Assembly (NCBI GenBank): GCA_944548615.1
Contig: OX155961.1
Span: 27,686,414-27,750,413, forward strand
DNA length: 64,000 nt
From: Micropterix aruncella
Taxonomy: Eukaryota; Arthropoda; Insecta; Lepidoptera; Micropterigidae
Direction of reading: 5' to 3'
Position numbers and translations under genes: made by a program. Below, piece by piece: positions 1 through 12,879 of this stretch. Position 1 is the stretch's first letter; every line of letters starts with the position of its first letter. The notes under the pieces are model-generated. The model was not told the DNA's origin. It did not search any database and was given only the letters and a program-made list of their open reading frames with translations.

Positions 1-609
1 GCGCGGCCCTCAATCACGGATATTCGCCCCTCGTGTCGCATAATGCCGCTACCACTTTTTGATGGCATCGATCCAGGGATGGATTCGACTGTGACATATT
101 GTCTACTATTTTTCTGAATTAAAAATTAGTCATGGGACTACCTTAAATTGATAAAATCCACTCAGTAAAATAAATCGAATAAACTTTGTACTAAAAAAAA
201 AATCGTATCCATTTTTTTTATTTATACAAGAAACGATACAGTATTAATACATTAGGTATATCACTAAAACCAAGTCTGGTTTGACTGTGATATAAAAAAA
301 GCCTCTACATTTAGAAAAATTATCGAGTTTACAATACCGTTTCTATAATCTGGCCGAATTTGAGGGCCATGATTTTTCAGATATTGTGCCCATTTTAATT
401 TAAATTACTTAAAAAAGTAGAGCCTTATTGTCTGATTATTTTATATGATATCTGTATTTTTAACGTAGATTTAATTTGATTATTTAACATTTTACTGACA
501 ATTTCAATATTACAATAAATAATTTTACTAAGTATCTTTTCGAATTACTAACTACTTCAAATATTAGGCTTCTATTTTGATTATTTGTATTTATAGGTTG
601 ACAATCTAG
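1..609. other. AT-rich stretch without recognised feature
   Basis: Mostly AT-rich, low-complexity sequence with many stops in all frames. I see no gene, RNA or classified repeat here. The first 60 bases are more GC-rich and might be the edge of something that lies outside the window. Confidence 0.5.
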
Positions 610-765
610 TAGTTAATTCTTAACTACCTATGTATGTTCAGTAAAGAGTAGTAGCGAAACTTACTACATAACCCAATTATTTTGACACGTTCAAGAGCGG
701 TCTTTAGGCGTCAACTGGACACGACGAAAATGTAAATGTAAATGTAAAATGTAAATTAAATTACC
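610..765 (+). repeat. Rep-F dispersed repeat, + copy, with GTAAAT-rich tail
   Basis: The block containing TTTTGACACGTTCAAGAG, a GGACACGACG segment and a short (AATGTA)n tail recurs in inverse orientation at about 2500-2640. The simple-repeat tail after the conserved block suggests the 3' end of a SINE or LINE. No coding frame was recognised. The two copies differ at many positions, so they are old. Confidence 0.55.
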
Positions 766-2115
766 ACCAAGTTCATTAAATTAAATTACTAAGATAATAA
801 TATTTTTATTGTTGCGTAGCGGATTATTTCTCGCCCGCGCCTGTTACTATCATGACTGTCTAAATCACGTCCATAGAGGTTGCTCCTTATTTGTGTATTT
901 CGTTTCTATCTATTTTAGTCTCGTGTCTTTCTATTTTATTCGATATATCTATATACAAACAATGAAAGTGAATGCTGTCCTATTCATGGAATATTTCGTA
1001 AAATACTGTGAGAGCATTTATGAATTTATTTTTTACACTTATTTTATTTGGTAATTTAAAATTATCTACAGTAAATAGACATATACAATTACAATGCCAT
1101 AGACGAAAATCCAATAACAAGAACTGATAACATGGTATGCCAGAAACTATTGCCAGTGATCTTATTTTGATGTCGCCTAACTAGGCAACAGCCTCTTCTA
1201 AAAGGGACATTTAAATTGTTGTAAATATATTATGAACCAGTACAAAAGAAACTAAGTAATGTAAAATAAAGGAAAAATGGTATAATTTAGTAACTAAGAG
1301 TTATTATTAATTCTTACAAGCATATAACTAATTAACATTACAGAGAAACCAATGCATTGAAAAGTAAAATTAATAAAGACAATAATAAGGATAAATAATT
1401 AATTGCCTCTAATTTAAGCAGACAAGGGTTTATGGTAAAAATATCGAAATCTGGTGCGAATTAATGTCACTAAAGCGCCACAAAGCACTCACCAACAAGT
1501 TCCACCTCGTAAAGTTAGTGCGCGTGAAAAGCTACACGAAAATATAGTGCAATCGAACAAACAGGTAATGGGGAAACAATAAGGGGTAATGCGGAAATCG
1601 GACTACCTTAATAGAATTTCCGACATCCCTTCAGCGCATCCATTCCTATCAAAGAAGACAGGGACCAAAACCGCATCATACCGCCAAACGCGATGATGTG
1701 ATCTTGTACACACAGATTCATCCAAAACGGACGAGGAAATGGGAGCTAAGATCAAGAGCTAAAATAACAATGAATCTGGAAAACATGCAACAGTATTTCA
1801 ATATATGCCTTTTATATGCAAGTGTATGAACAAGTTGAGCAGAAAATAAAGTAACCAGGCTATATGAAATACACATATGGAAAGACAGCCAAGCTGATCT
1901 AAAAGTACTAAACACGAAGAGAGTAATGTCTAAACTAGTCTGGGATACTCTGAAACCTCTCGTAGAACTGTATTCCAAGAGCGTAGTAACACTCGCGTTG
2001 ATACCAGGATACAGTAATTTACAATAAAATGAGGTAATCTATGTTCCGGTCACGTAAATGTCATCGAAACTCCCCCTGGATCAAAACCGGCCATAAGCAT
2101 ATCAGAATACCTCCT
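766..2115. other. Unannotated AT-rich sequence
   Basis: Short ORFs of 81-86 codons (809-1054 plus, 1718-1978 minus) have no recognisable motif and low-complexity composition, so I regard them as chance. A segment near 1170-1200 (CGCCTAACTAGGCAACAGCC) resembles short segments near 14810 and 47735 that share the CTAACTAGGCA or CTAGTTAGGCA core, a probable small dispersed repeat. Confidence 0.4.
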
Positions 2116-2368
2116 TTAACCCCTAGAGCCCCAATTGGCCGATATCGGCCACAACACTGACGGTCCCGTTTTAATTTAATTTTAATTTAATTTGTTTTAT
2201 TTTATTATGTTTTAATATGTTTTATTTAAATTATGGGTATAGTGGTTTGGCAGTAATTAATGTTTTGGTGAGACAGTGTCATAATTTATTTTTTTTACTA
2301 ATTTTTACTAAAATTTTTTGGGACATCAACTTGTCAATCGGCTGAGGGGCTGAGGCCTGAAGGGTTAA
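2116..2368. mobile_element. piggyBac-type MITE (TTAA-flanked)
   Basis: The 253-bp segment starts TTAACCCCTAGAGCCCC and ends GGGGCTGAGGCCTGAAGGGT followed by TTAA. The two ends are imperfect inverted repeats, both beginning CCC directly inside TTAA, as in piggyBac-superfamily elements, which duplicate TTAA on insertion. The interior is AT-rich and non-coding, so the element would be non-autonomous. The superfamily call rests on target site and end bases only. Confidence 0.55.
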
Positions 2369-2499
2369 TTTGATACCAAAAAGTGGCTAGAAAGGGACCA
2401 TGAAATAATCTCCCTAACTTTCCAAATCTAAGCCTTCATAAAGTCGTCCTTCAAAAACTTGGCAAACCCAAGATAAGGACAGGACTAATCCAGACTACA

Positions 2500-2640
2500 G
2501 ACAGAACATTACATTTACATTTACGTCGTGTCCAATTAACGGCTAAAAACCACTCTTGAACGTGTCAAAATATTTGTATTAGGTAGTAAGGCTCATTACT
2601 ACTCTTATATTTACTTTACATGCATATGATGTCATTAATT
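2500..2640 (-). repeat. Rep-F dispersed repeat, - copy
   Basis: On the minus strand this repeats the 610-765 block: AAGAGTAGTA, then TTTTGACACGTTCAAGAG, then GGACACGACG, then a GTAAAT-type tail. The two copies are in inverse orientation about 1.75 kb apart. They look like two independent insertions with tails pointing toward each other rather than the ends of one element. Confidence 0.55.
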
Positions 2641-4149
2641 TAGCTATTAGATTGAAGAAAAAATAATATCTAAAAAATTTTGGCAACTAATAAAAGTTAT
2701 TAGTCGTAAAATTTTATTACAAAATAAAATAATGGCTTGATAATTAAAATGGTTACCTACAAAAATCTACTCATCTCAATAACTGAAATAGTCAGTACAA
2801 AGTTGAATAATTAACTTTCACATAATGCATAATGCCCTTAACTCAACAAACGTAAAATATCAATCATAAAATGCGGATAAGTAGATAAGAATTCCTTACA
2901 TATATTTTCTGACTATGATTAGCTAGTTTGATTCTGATTAGCTGATTAGGGGCTAAAACTAATAAATCTTATCCGATCCAAATGAACTGCTTAGGGTGCT
3001 AAACTGTAACTATTTTACTTTAAAACTTGAGGTAAGTAAACACGTCCATGAGGTAAGCTAATAGTTAGTAAGATTGTAATACGGTTCCGGCAACTAAAAC
3101 TGGATAAGGATCTCTTTGGATAAACCCCAGCACATTGTAGGCTTTTCCGAATATATTTTGTCGTTAACCGCTGGAATGCTAATACCACTGACCGGTGGTT
3201 TTTCTGTTGCGATAGCTCGCGGGCGGTCGATCTCCGTATTTCTACAATTATGTTATTATATGTAAAAAAAGTCGCCTTCATTGAATAGGTACGCCACCAT
3301 TATATATTAGTATGCATGCACTAACACCCCCTACAAACAAATTTTCGATGGTTGAAAATATGCCGTCATGAGTTTCATTCCCATGGCTAGCTTTGTAAGG
3401 GTTAATCTGCCTATAATGTCCGCATTATGATTACATATTTTTTTATAATGGTTTCTCCGATGCGACCCTGTGCATCCATGGCGATCATTGGCCGTTCCGC
3501 TAAGAGCGCATGAATTTAGCCCTCCGCTAGTTCTACCCTGGAGAGCGATAGATTCGCGAAACACACTCATTCTGTGCCACCGCGCTCCCTCGATCCACCT
3601 GAGGAGCTCGCAGACTCAGCCGCAACCTAGTCACAGAAATCATGGCCATTTCCGCGTATCAATAATACAAGGCGCCGTTTCGGCGATGGAAGGTAATCGC
3701 CTTCGATTCTCGTACAGCTACATTACCCCCCTCCGTAAATAGGAACCAGGGCCTACTCTCGCGTCACTGGGATCGAATGGTTGATAGAAAACAAATAGAA
3801 GGTACAGTGCTTCCTCTATAATCTGGCACTTCGCTTCTCCGGTGATGTCAGTAATCCGGCGTTTTAAAACAGGCTGCTACCAAGCTCGCTAATTTCGGGC
3901 GTGTATTGAAGACACGTAACTGTTTGTCGCGGGGTCAAGGACCGTTTTGCTCGATGTATGTGCCTACTTTGTCTGCCTTACGCCAGTCTATTTCGTCGTG
4001 TGCTAGCTCGCTGACGTGTTGTATTTCATCAGTGTAAATTTGTGTGTTTGCCGTGCTGTGAGTTGTAAATATACATAGAGTGTAAACGTAGAATTCGAGT
4101 GTCTAGAGCGTAAAATAATACTATGTAATAACAAAAGATTTTTTTAGAT
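2641..4149. other. Unannotated; CpG-containing block 3100-4080
   Basis: The stretch 3100-4080 is richer in CpG than its surroundings and holds overlapping short ORFs on both strands (3331-3570 minus, 3470-3742 plus) that I cannot assign to any family. The region 3920-4080 has the look of an untranslated leader (TCAGT-type initiators, GTGTGT tracts), but no adjoining gene was found. The rest is AT-rich filler. Confidence 0.35.
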
Positions 4150-4450
4150 AGACTAATAAATGGCATTCGGTCTCTTCGTATTATTTCTGTGATACCTATA
4201 AAAAATGCCGTGTAAGGCTATAAAAAATGCGATAGATGGCAGTAATTATTAAATCCTGTTATTGTTATCATTAATTAAATTATTGTTTTTATTTAATCAA
4301 TCATTCCTTTATAGACAAGAAACATTAATTATGAGAGTTAAGGGCAAAATAAATTGCTATTAGTTTCACCGGACAATGTTGCCAGCGCCACCTACATGTC
4401 GCTGGTGTAGAAGGCCTACCAAAACTTACTATGGTATTGAGCAACCTAAT
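4150..4450 (+). repeat. Rep-D dispersed repeat
   Basis: The block AATAAATTGCTATTAGTTTC, a CCGGACAATG segment and AGCGCCACCT at 4349-4393 recurs at 55197-55244. Upstream AT-rich sequence with GTTATTGTTATCAT also matches between 4250 and 55090. The short ORF beginning at 4376 (start of MLPAPPTCRWC) lies in this repeat and is not conserved in the second copy, so I do not call it a gene. Confidence 0.5.
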
Positions 4451-5239
4451 ACTGTATATAATCAATGGATGAACAGTGGAATCATTCCTAAAATCGGTCA
4501 ATGTCTCACCGTCAAACGCCTAAATGAATTATTAGAAAAAGTCTGTAGAAAAAATGTTTTCAATATACTGTTCGGGGAAATAGACTTCTGATAATAATGG
4601 GGAATATACGGAAGTACAGAGGAAATACACTTCACAAGATTCGACGCTACCATTTTGGAGAAATAATTTCAGATCACCAGCAAACATGCCATCGTTACAT
4701 TCCTGCCGATGCTGTCGACGAATAGCTGTCTAAATGATTATCCTGCCAAATGAGTTGCTGCTTGTTCGTAGGGGGTGTCGTATAGACCAAAATACTTGCT
4801 ATTTATTATCAAAGCAATTCAAGAAATAGTACCGATTCACGATAATATCCATCAGAGTAAACATCTACTGCAATCAGAAGCAAATGCCCCCGCATTATGC
4901 AGTCGGTGCGGTGCGGTGCACCCCTTCAGTGACGGAGGGTTAAGCTTAGGGCTCCGCGTGGCGATTGGGAAAAGAACCCTTCGCCTGTCCTCCAATCCCT
5001 GGAGGAGCCCTTGTCGAAATATTGCCAATATCGCTAAACGATAACCCCAGCGCTTGTAAATCAAGCAGAGGCGACTGAGTAAAAAGTTCGGAGACGGGAG
5101 CCAAACGCCTGCGGGTCACAGCCCACACAGTGAGGAATCCCATTGTAGTTTATGCTCCGTCATCTGGCACACGAGGCATAGTCATAATAAACACTCGATG
5201 CAATAATTCAAATCTACTCATTGAAATTTGAGTACCTAC
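4451..5239. other. Unannotated; GC-rich block 4880-5130
   Basis: Overlapping ORFs at 4775-5143 on both strands have no recognised domain and lie in a locally GC-rich block. The block borders Rep-A and may be a diverged upstream part of that family. Confidence 0.3.
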
Positions 5240-5535
5240 ACGCCGCAGAGGGGGGCTTTGACCTGGCGTCACCCATCCTGGCTGAGGCCGCGCAAGCGAC
5301 CTTAAATCAATGACCAGACTGGAAGAAGGAGAAACCCGTCCAAATTTAACATTTAGGGAATGAGCTCGGCCCGCTGTATTCACTTCCTAGTGCCTCGCAG
5401 TAAGGCATTGGTCGGGCATGCTGGCGTAGTTAGTGAGTGGACTGTATTGTCCGCAAGTCTCTGCGTTCACTCCATGGAAAAAATACATATTTGATAACGT
5501 GGTAGGTTCACCGGTAGCAGTTGACATCTCTCAAC
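5240..5535 (+). repeat. Rep-A dispersed repeat, partial 3' copy
   Basis: Shares ordered landmarks with other Rep-A copies: GGCCGCGCAAGCGACCT, a GACCAGACTGGA segment, the GCCTCGCAGTAAGGCATTGG block, GGACTGTATTGTCC, GCGTTCACTCC and a terminal GTAGCAGTTGACA. The full-length pattern is at 55285-55930. No long ORF spans it. A minus-strand copy (60885-61090) lies next to a LINE-type zinc finger relic, so Rep-A may be a LINE 3' untranslated region. Confidence 0.6.
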
Positions 5536-5894
5536 ATATTAAAAATAATTAATAGTTTAAAAGAAAACACTATTAACACGCTTTTATAAATGCACGTAAA
5601 AACCACATCATCAAACCTTAAAACCTAATTGAGGTCAAAGTTTATTCCAAGACTTTTCTAACAAGTCCAAACACAGCTATGATACGATGTTCCATCATGA
5701 AGTTCCAGCTCATATCTTCCGACTCCATCATCAGATCATTTCGACAGTAACATATTATTGTATTGTCATCAGAACTACATACAGCTGCCAATTTTCATGG
5801 CGCTACGATCCTTGGAAGATGGTTAAATTAGTTACCTTAGATTCCATTACATACTTACATACAGGTCGACCTAATAAAAGCGTGTTAAAAATAC

Positions 5895-6075
5895 CATGTA
5901 ACGTCCGTAGCCGCGTTGAAACACTAATTTTCGTCAGTTCATCGAAGTTAAGCAGTATCGTGTTCGGCCAGTACATGGATGGGTGGCCGCCTGAGTACTG
6001 CCACGTGAGGTTATAAAAGTCGGCCGCTTGTAAGACACTTGTAGGACCGTTACTGTAAAGGGCATAAAGCACGGG
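5895..6075 (+). mobile_element. 5S rRNA-derived SINE (SINE3-like), copy 1
   Basis: About 120 bp align by eye along most of an animal 5S rRNA. The internal promoter is recognisable: CGAAGTTAAGCAG (box A), then GGCCAGTACATGGATGGGTG and GCCGCCTGAGTACTGCC (intermediate element and box C). Sequence after the 5S part (TTATAAAAGTCGGCCGC, then GGACCGTTACTGTAAAG) matches the second copy at 38597-38770, which lies in another context. A 5S head joined to a shared non-5S body is the hallmark of a 5S-derived SINE. Many changes from 5S exclude a functional 5S gene. Confidence 0.7.
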
Positions 6076-9000
6076 TGCTCAAACGGTCGATCGCGAGTGC
6101 TTTTGGAGTCGGTCTCGAGAAAAAAATGCCGTACAAAATTGTACACGTTAACACCGTAACATTGAGGAATCTGCTACTGAAATAGCAAGTCAGTTTAACA
6201 TGGACACATCCTCTTTTGAAAATGAGGTAGTGCAGATTATATCACATATACATCTCAAAGTCTTTCATATCTGAAGATAAATATCCGAATATAAGGCGAA
6301 TCTCCCTTTAGTTGATATCAATGTTTGGGTCAACTTACTTGTGCAAGTCTACATTTTCTGAAATGAAGATAAAAGTATCGCAGTCGACTAACTGACGAAC
6401 ATATGTTATATACTTCATATGCTATTATACTTCCGATTAGCACTAGGTAATTACGTACCATCTTTGACATCCAAAGTCATTCTGTTGTTAAGTTTAGAAA
6501 CTAGGACTCGTTTGTTTTGTAAGAACTAATAAACTCGTGATTTTGAATAAGTATGAGATTATTTAAAGACTTTTTAGAGCAGACCTACGCTTACCTTGAC
6601 TAAAAAATGTCCATTGTGGAAAATTAATATCCGTAGTTCCTACTAATTCTACATGGTTTCATGGCCACGAAATTCTGCAACGTCCCTATATGCTTATACC
6701 TGCGCCTGCGCCACGTTACCCCTTACCTACCTAGACGACAATCCTGTATAACACATACTTGTAGCCTCACAGAGTCAATCGATCAAAGTCTAACAATATT
6801 GAGGTAGATCGGCAGCAGTTCGAGCACCCCTGGTATAAAGGATCAAAAAACGACATTGGAAATGATACGCTACCCGCTCAATCCGTAACATCCATTTCGG
6901 GACATTTATGTCGGCCGCCTAAACTCCGTAACGTCAGCTACCGGACCAAGCGCTCGCCGCTGCGAAAAATGCAATTTACGATTCGAAACGTCGTACTATA
7001 TGCTTTCTGAGGGCGCAACGATATGGCCAAAATATCTTTAATTCAAGATTTCCGTGTGGCAATATCGAACAACGATTTAAAAAGTGAGCATAGACGTCAA
7101 ACGCCAAGTCTCCCGTCGGCAAATGCAGGGCCGCGTACGGCTCCGCGAAATTGGTGATAAAAAGTGTGTGTGTGCAGTTTTTGAGTGTTATTTACCGGAG
7201 AACAGTGTGTAATTTGCATTTTAAGTAGTTTCGGAATGAGGATTAGTCATTTGAGATAGTCGATTTGCTGTTTTTCACGAATTTTTAAAGAAAACACTTC
7301 GGCGACAACAAACGGCTCGCGAAAAAATGGTTGTTTTTATTTTGTAATGTTTATGAAATATCCCGATATATTGCGAAATATGACGTAATGTCGCTTTACT
7401 TTACTAACAAAATAAGTATTGCTTCATTAACATCCTAAGTTATCACATAATTAGGCGTATTTTGAACATTATATCTTGTTTTGTAATATGAATCGCGCAA
7501 AGAAACTTGTTTTGATAATTACTATGAGAGAATAAAGTGCGATTTTCCATAGTTTTTCGATGAAATGTGACTCTTTGGAGTATAGTAATTAGTTATTAGA
7601 CATATAATAAGTCTATGATAAGTCAATATAATTGAAAAAATCTAACGAATTTTATATTATGAGCATTCAAAGTTTATTATTAAGTTCGGACGCGGAAACT
7701 CTCAAAACTTTAGATTTTTCTTTAATATCAGACAAAGCTCAAAGTTATGGTGTGATTTCTAAGAAGTGTGATGTAGTAATAAAGTTATTTTGAAAGAATT
7801 TCATATAAAAAAATACCATAAGTAGTCACAAATTAAAAATAAATTTTTTTTTTTTTTACGAGAATACATAAAATTTTTCTTGGCTTAATAAATAAATATT
7901 TTTGTATGCAAATAAGTAAAAAAAATATCGTTTTGGTAAAGCATTTAATAAAGAATATAACTGTATTTACAATTTTTGCATATTTTACGTATTTTGTGAC
8001 AAAAAAATCGAAATGATTTTATAGGCGAGTTTTTTCAGTTTGCCAATTTTGTAATATTTATTCATTATTATCTTAATTGTTTTACGAGATAAGGTTATAA
8101 TGTTTTATATGTCAAATTTCAATGCGATCATTTTTCTCTTTATCTTTTTTTAATCCGTTTAGTGGTTTATAAGTTATGATCGTTTTTCTCAAGGCCGTTG
8201 ACTCGCGTCGATTTTTTGCCCGAATATGTCGCGCGCAAAAGTGATAGGTGAGTTTTTACTTCGCGAGAGGAGGGGTTTTAAGTACACGGAATCAGTTTCG
8301 CAAAACGCTGATTTTTCATATATTTTTTTTAGTCAAGAAATAGTATCTATATCATCAATATTTTAGAAACGTATGGGACATTATAAAAACGTGCTAAACC
8401 ACCTTAAGAGTATTCCTTTTTTAATAAATTTTATTTTTCTTCTCGGATTAATTCGATTCCTGTCCCAATTGGCATTGCATGAACTACAATGGGCTCCCGT
8501 GCCAATAGCTCGATGCCTTTTTATTAGACAGCCAATGAATCTCATTACTTTGCCACTCGGGGCGCCCTTATACACCGGCACTTCTTTGCTTACGACTGCC
8601 CTCGCTTTGCATTTGATACTGTTCCTCTTCAAATTGGTTTTGTGAATTATGAGACGGATAAACAGTGAACGAATTGAAATTATTGAGTACCGACTCAGCT
8701 AAGACGTAGACATGGACTGGGAATTGATTTTAAATAATAAGTGACATAAGGACATATGTACCTACACCTTTTTTACAAAGCAGTATACACCTTTTTCACA
8801 ATATTGCTTTTAGAGTCTTTCCAAACGCTACTATCTTTTTACACGACTGCTTAACAAAAAATAGGTGTAATGTGTTCAGTGTTTATCTATGTATGTTTTC
8901 CGTTTCTTAATTCCACCATAACTTCTAAACGATTCAACCGATTTAGACGTGTGTATTATTGTTAAAATGGTTGTCATTCTGAATATCATAGGGTAACTTA

Positions 9001-9879
9001 ACGGTCCAAATGTCAAGTAAGTAATTGTTTAAATGACCAAATGTCTACATGTTATTAACATAAATACGAGTATATCGTGTTTAGCGTCAAGTGAAAGATC
9101 TGGTTGAGTACATTCCTAAAATATTCATGTATCTATATGTTTAAATACATAAACCACAAATATTTCAGGCGAAAAACGTTAAAAAAATAAATTATAAATA
9201 CAATAATTCACGTTCTGTCTCATATAATATATTATTATAAAATTCGTGTTTTCATGCTTTTTAATATATTTACTTGTTACATAAGGAGTTTATTTCTTAT
9301 ATTTATATGTGTACGTATATGTATATTAGATAAATATTGAATAAAGGTAGGTACATATTTATCGTATTGCATTTATTAATAATTTTTATTTACTACATTT
9401 CTATATTACAATTAGCTAGGTATAGGAATATATTATAATAATGCCTATCATTTTTCTATCATTTTATTATCACTATTTTAAAACGAACATTAGTTTACGT
9501 CTTTTTTTTCTTTAAATTTCTAAATCATATTTTCAATCATCTTAATGAAAATAGAAGTAGGATATATGAAATAAAAATATAATACAGGTATTACTTAAGA
9601 ACAGGCTGTAGTCTAGTGGAGATGATACAATCTAACAAATATATACTTTCTTTGCTTTGCAAACAATTTTCAAATATCTTTTCTTTTCCACACCTTAATT
9701 TAATGCATAATTGTAAATACATATATTGTTTTTTCTAAATAAAATAAATAAATATGTACAAAAACTACGCGATAAGTTAGGTCATGCACGTTTTGCCATG
9801 TGAAAGCCTGCACACGCCTGCAGAAACCTGCAGAAGAAATACTTCGTCAACACCATTTTGTATATATACGTGGAATACA
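6076..9879. other. Unannotated; possible leader-like block 6880-7330
   Basis: No domain was recognised in any frame. The segment 6880-7330 is richer in CG dinucleotides, followed by GTGTGTGTGTGCAG and AT-rich DNA, a composition like an insect promoter plus untranslated first exon, but no coding exon follows. The ORF pair at 8373-8645 (plus) and 8381-8632 (minus) overlaps antiparallel. Neither translation matches a family I know. The remainder is AT-rich. Confidence 0.35.
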
Positions 9880-10035
9880 CAATTTTAGCGGGGTGGAAGG
9901 GGAATTTGGCGTGGGGTTTGAAGGGAAGGCGATTTGGCGAGGGAGGTTGTGGTGTTGTGGGTTTCGGCGCAGGGGGGAAGGGGGGGGGGGGGCGAGGCTG
10001 GTCTGTTAGCCTGGAAGGTCTTGAGGTGATACAAC
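9880..10035 (+). repeat. Rep-B dispersed repeat, 3' end, with G-tract
   Basis: G-rich sequence including an uninterrupted run of about 12 G near 9980 ends in GGTCTTGAGGTGATACAACC. The same end is found after G-rich sequence at 49205 and 63930. The family is thus recognised by a shared terminus. No coding potential was seen. Confidence 0.5.
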
Positions 10036-10239
10036 CGATTTCTTAAAATATTATACTTCCTTCTAAAAACTACTCGCGAAACCCAAATTGTGACTCTTAT
10101 ATTTTGTCCTCGCATTTCCGGTATATACTTTCATGAATAACCTTTAGAAAGATCTTCAGAACGTGGCTCATCAACGAAATGGTACAATATTCATTGCGAC
10201 GTTTAGCAGTACCGATTTTTTCGTAAAGTTACGAATGTG

Positions 10240-11760
10240 AAGTGGAGCCATTCTGAAGGAATGATGTCGCCGCATTTAAAAGGTGCACTTGTACGTCGAG
10301 ATTTTCGTATTCCAATAATTTTAGGATTTCACTGGTATTCCATCAGGTCCTACCGCTTTTCTATTTTTCGCAGACTTAATTGCATGGAAAACTTCATCAT
10401 TTATGATTGGTGGGCCATCTAATAGTGTACTTGTCTTTATTCTGCCAATTCTCTAATCGTGAAACAGCTCATTTATGTATTCCTTCCATATCCTTAGTCT
10501 ATGATCAATATTCATGGCATAGTTGTTGTCTTTATCCGGGAGAGTGGTACAGTTTGGTCTTTTCTTCTGCCCAATTACCTCATTGATTTTTTTTTACATA
10601 TTGAAGGCATCGTGTTTGGCTTGCAATAACTCTACCTCTACCCATTTATCCTTTATCCAATCGTCTTTGGCCTTAATATATTTCCGCTCTATCTCTTTGT
10701 GTATCTCTTCATATTGCAAACAATCTGTGACCATTCGTCTTTGCGTCATAATGTCTAGGATATCCTCCGTCATCCATTCTTTTGGCCTGACAGCTTGGGC
10801 TGGCGTAAGTGTTTCCTTTGTTGTATCTATAATGACATTTTTCATATTCTGCCACACTTGCTCTGGAGATGTAATTGGTACGGTAGTCTTTTCTGTTCTT
10901 TTAGCACCTGGAATTTATTATGAAGACTACAATGAACTTTCCTACATGTGTCCATATTCTTGAGTGTAGTAACATCTATTATTGGGCGGGTTTTAGGTGG
11001 TGTTAGTTTCTTTAACTTGATATTGAATGTTCCTATGAAAGGATTGTGATGAGAACCAATGTCGGCTCCAGATTACGATTGATTACGATGAAATCTAGTT
11101 GATTTCTTACATTTTTTGTTGGTGAATCAGCTGGTGACTTTCACGTATAAAGACGACGAGGTGGTAATATAAAGAAGGTATTCATAACCACGAAATATTC
11201 TTCTGGTAAAACTGGACTAGACGGTCTCCTCGGTTATTTCGCACTCCTAGGCCGTATTGTCCGACGACATCTTGGACGTAACCTTCACCGAATTTTGGAT
11301 CAAAGTCACCCATGATAATCTTTCATTCCTGCTTTTTAGTTTGGTGAGAACAGTCTTGAGGTCTTTGTAGAAATCTTCCAAAGTGGCATCGATTTTATCT
11401 GCTGTAGAAGCGTATATCTGCACTATGTTAACATTTACAGGCTTTTAACTGAACACGGTCGGATATTCGCAGAAAGTTGATAACTGAATTTTTTAGTTGT
11501 TTCTTTATGGTGATCGCAACTCTACTCCTGGAGTGTTTGCCATCGTTACCGCTGTAGTATGTAGCGGTTTCTTCGGTACCTATTCTGTATACCTGTTCCT
11601 TTCCATCTGGCTTCACTTATTCCCAGTATGTCTATCTCAAATCTTTTTTTCTTCTATTTTTTTAATTTCTCCTGCTTATACATGGTTTGAGCAAACCATG
11701 ACGCAATCTTAATGGCTAACACCTCAATCTTCATACCTACACTCTGCCAGTACTAGTACT
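10240..11760 (-). pseudogene. RTE-like LINE relic: endonuclease, linker and start of RT
   Basis: Read on the minus strand, fragments in consecutive order resemble the endonuclease-reverse transcriptase protein of RTE-type LINEs. Near 11640 is IDILGISEARWKGTG, the start of an APE-like endonuclease. Near 11090 a degraded GADIGSHHN matches the catalytic GxDxxSDHxL region. At 10594-10857 is an open linker containing KEWMTEDILDIM. Near 10310-10440 is PPIINDEVFHAIKSAKN followed by GPDGIP, the first RT block. Several frameshifts and stops break the reading frame, and the catalytic RT core is missing, so it is a dead, truncated copy. RTE versus a neighbouring clade cannot be settled without alignment. 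Confidence 0.75.
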
Positions 11761-12830
11761 ATTAATAGTACTGTAAGAGTGCGGGGTATGAAGCGACGGT
11801 CGGGGCGGCGTCATTCGCTCGCTTCCCTAGACCTTGATTCCTCTGAGCTTGCGAGAAGACTGTACATATTCAGAGTACTTTGGTTAACAGCATAAACTGA
11901 GAATTTAATACCATAATTCATCCCATTGCGGCGAAGTTCCCGTCGGCGTTTCCCACGGATGATATTGTTACAATGTCCACCGACGAACATCGAGTCGTAG
12001 TCGCGTCGAGTCGCTCGGTAATCGATCGATTGCCTCGCGATTACATTACTCGATTGTCCCGTGTCGCAGCGAGCGCAAATACTCGTACATTACAATGCCC
12101 ACGCCAGCCGCGCGTAAAAACTGTCCCCGCGCCGCTCGTCCGTCCGTCCGCGTCAGGTCGTTAATCGCACGGACACGATCCGCGTTATCTGATAGTATTT
12201 ACATGTAAACTCGTACTTTATTGTCGCGGCATTTCAGTCCTACGCGACGATACATCTCGAGACGCGTGTGCCGTGCCGTATCGTACCGTATCGACGACTC
12301 TGTGGATGCGATTTATTGTGCAAAGTCTGCTTTTCAAAACTGGGGCACCTGTGTCATCCTTGCGGAGCCCTATTGTTGCGACCATTTTCCGTCTGTCTGT
12401 CGGTCTGTATGTTACAGACGATTTTCTCAGCCTCTTTCAAATATATACCCATTAATTTGGTATAATTAATGTATCCCCTTGACAGAACATAGCCTAAAGC
12501 GTCAAGTCAATAAGCATTTAAAGGGTCAAGGGAAATAATGATCAAGAGTAACTTTGTAAAATTTTTGATAATTCCATTTTTAAAATTTTCTGACTTAAAA
12601 TGACGTTTTAGAAGGGTAACAGGGAGGAAAATATAGTTTGTCTGTAAACCACATATATTCGGGATTCTACAAAGAAATATACTTACACCCAAGAAAAAAG
12701 CGAAAACTATAATATAAGAATATAATAATAATAATATTTGAGGTTCTAAAAAAAATATATTTTACTTAAATTATACATCTGAAAAAACGAAAACGTGAAA
12801 AAATGAAATCAGTATTTCCCATCACATTTC
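11761..12830. other. Unannotated; CpG-rich block 11930-12310
   Basis: The block 11930-12310 contains many CG dinucleotides and short ORFs in three frames (for example 11973-12164 plus) without recognisable domains. It could be a promoter or first-exon region or an old GC-rich repeat. The rest to 12830 is AT-rich. Confidence 0.3.
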
Positions 12831-12879
12831 CTCCTCACCGTCAACCGTAGGGTCATCGAGGTACCCCACCTCTAGATCT

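Noticed and set aside
2500..2640. Ends of a 2-kb transposon formed by the inverse Rep-F pair (610 and 2500)
   Set aside because: The conserved blocks have one-sided simple-repeat tails, which fits two separate retroposons better than one pair of terminal repeats.
5895..6015. Functional 5S rRNA gene
   Set aside because: Many substitutions and a SINE body shared with another locus.
8373..8645. 90-codon ORF and its antisense partner as a gene
   Set aside because: Neither strand shows a recognisable domain, the composition is hydrophobic or basic as expected by chance, and no repeat copy supports it.
10523..10963. 146-codon plus-strand ORF
   Set aside because: It is antisense to the LINE linker and endonuclease fragments, which carry the recognisable motifs.
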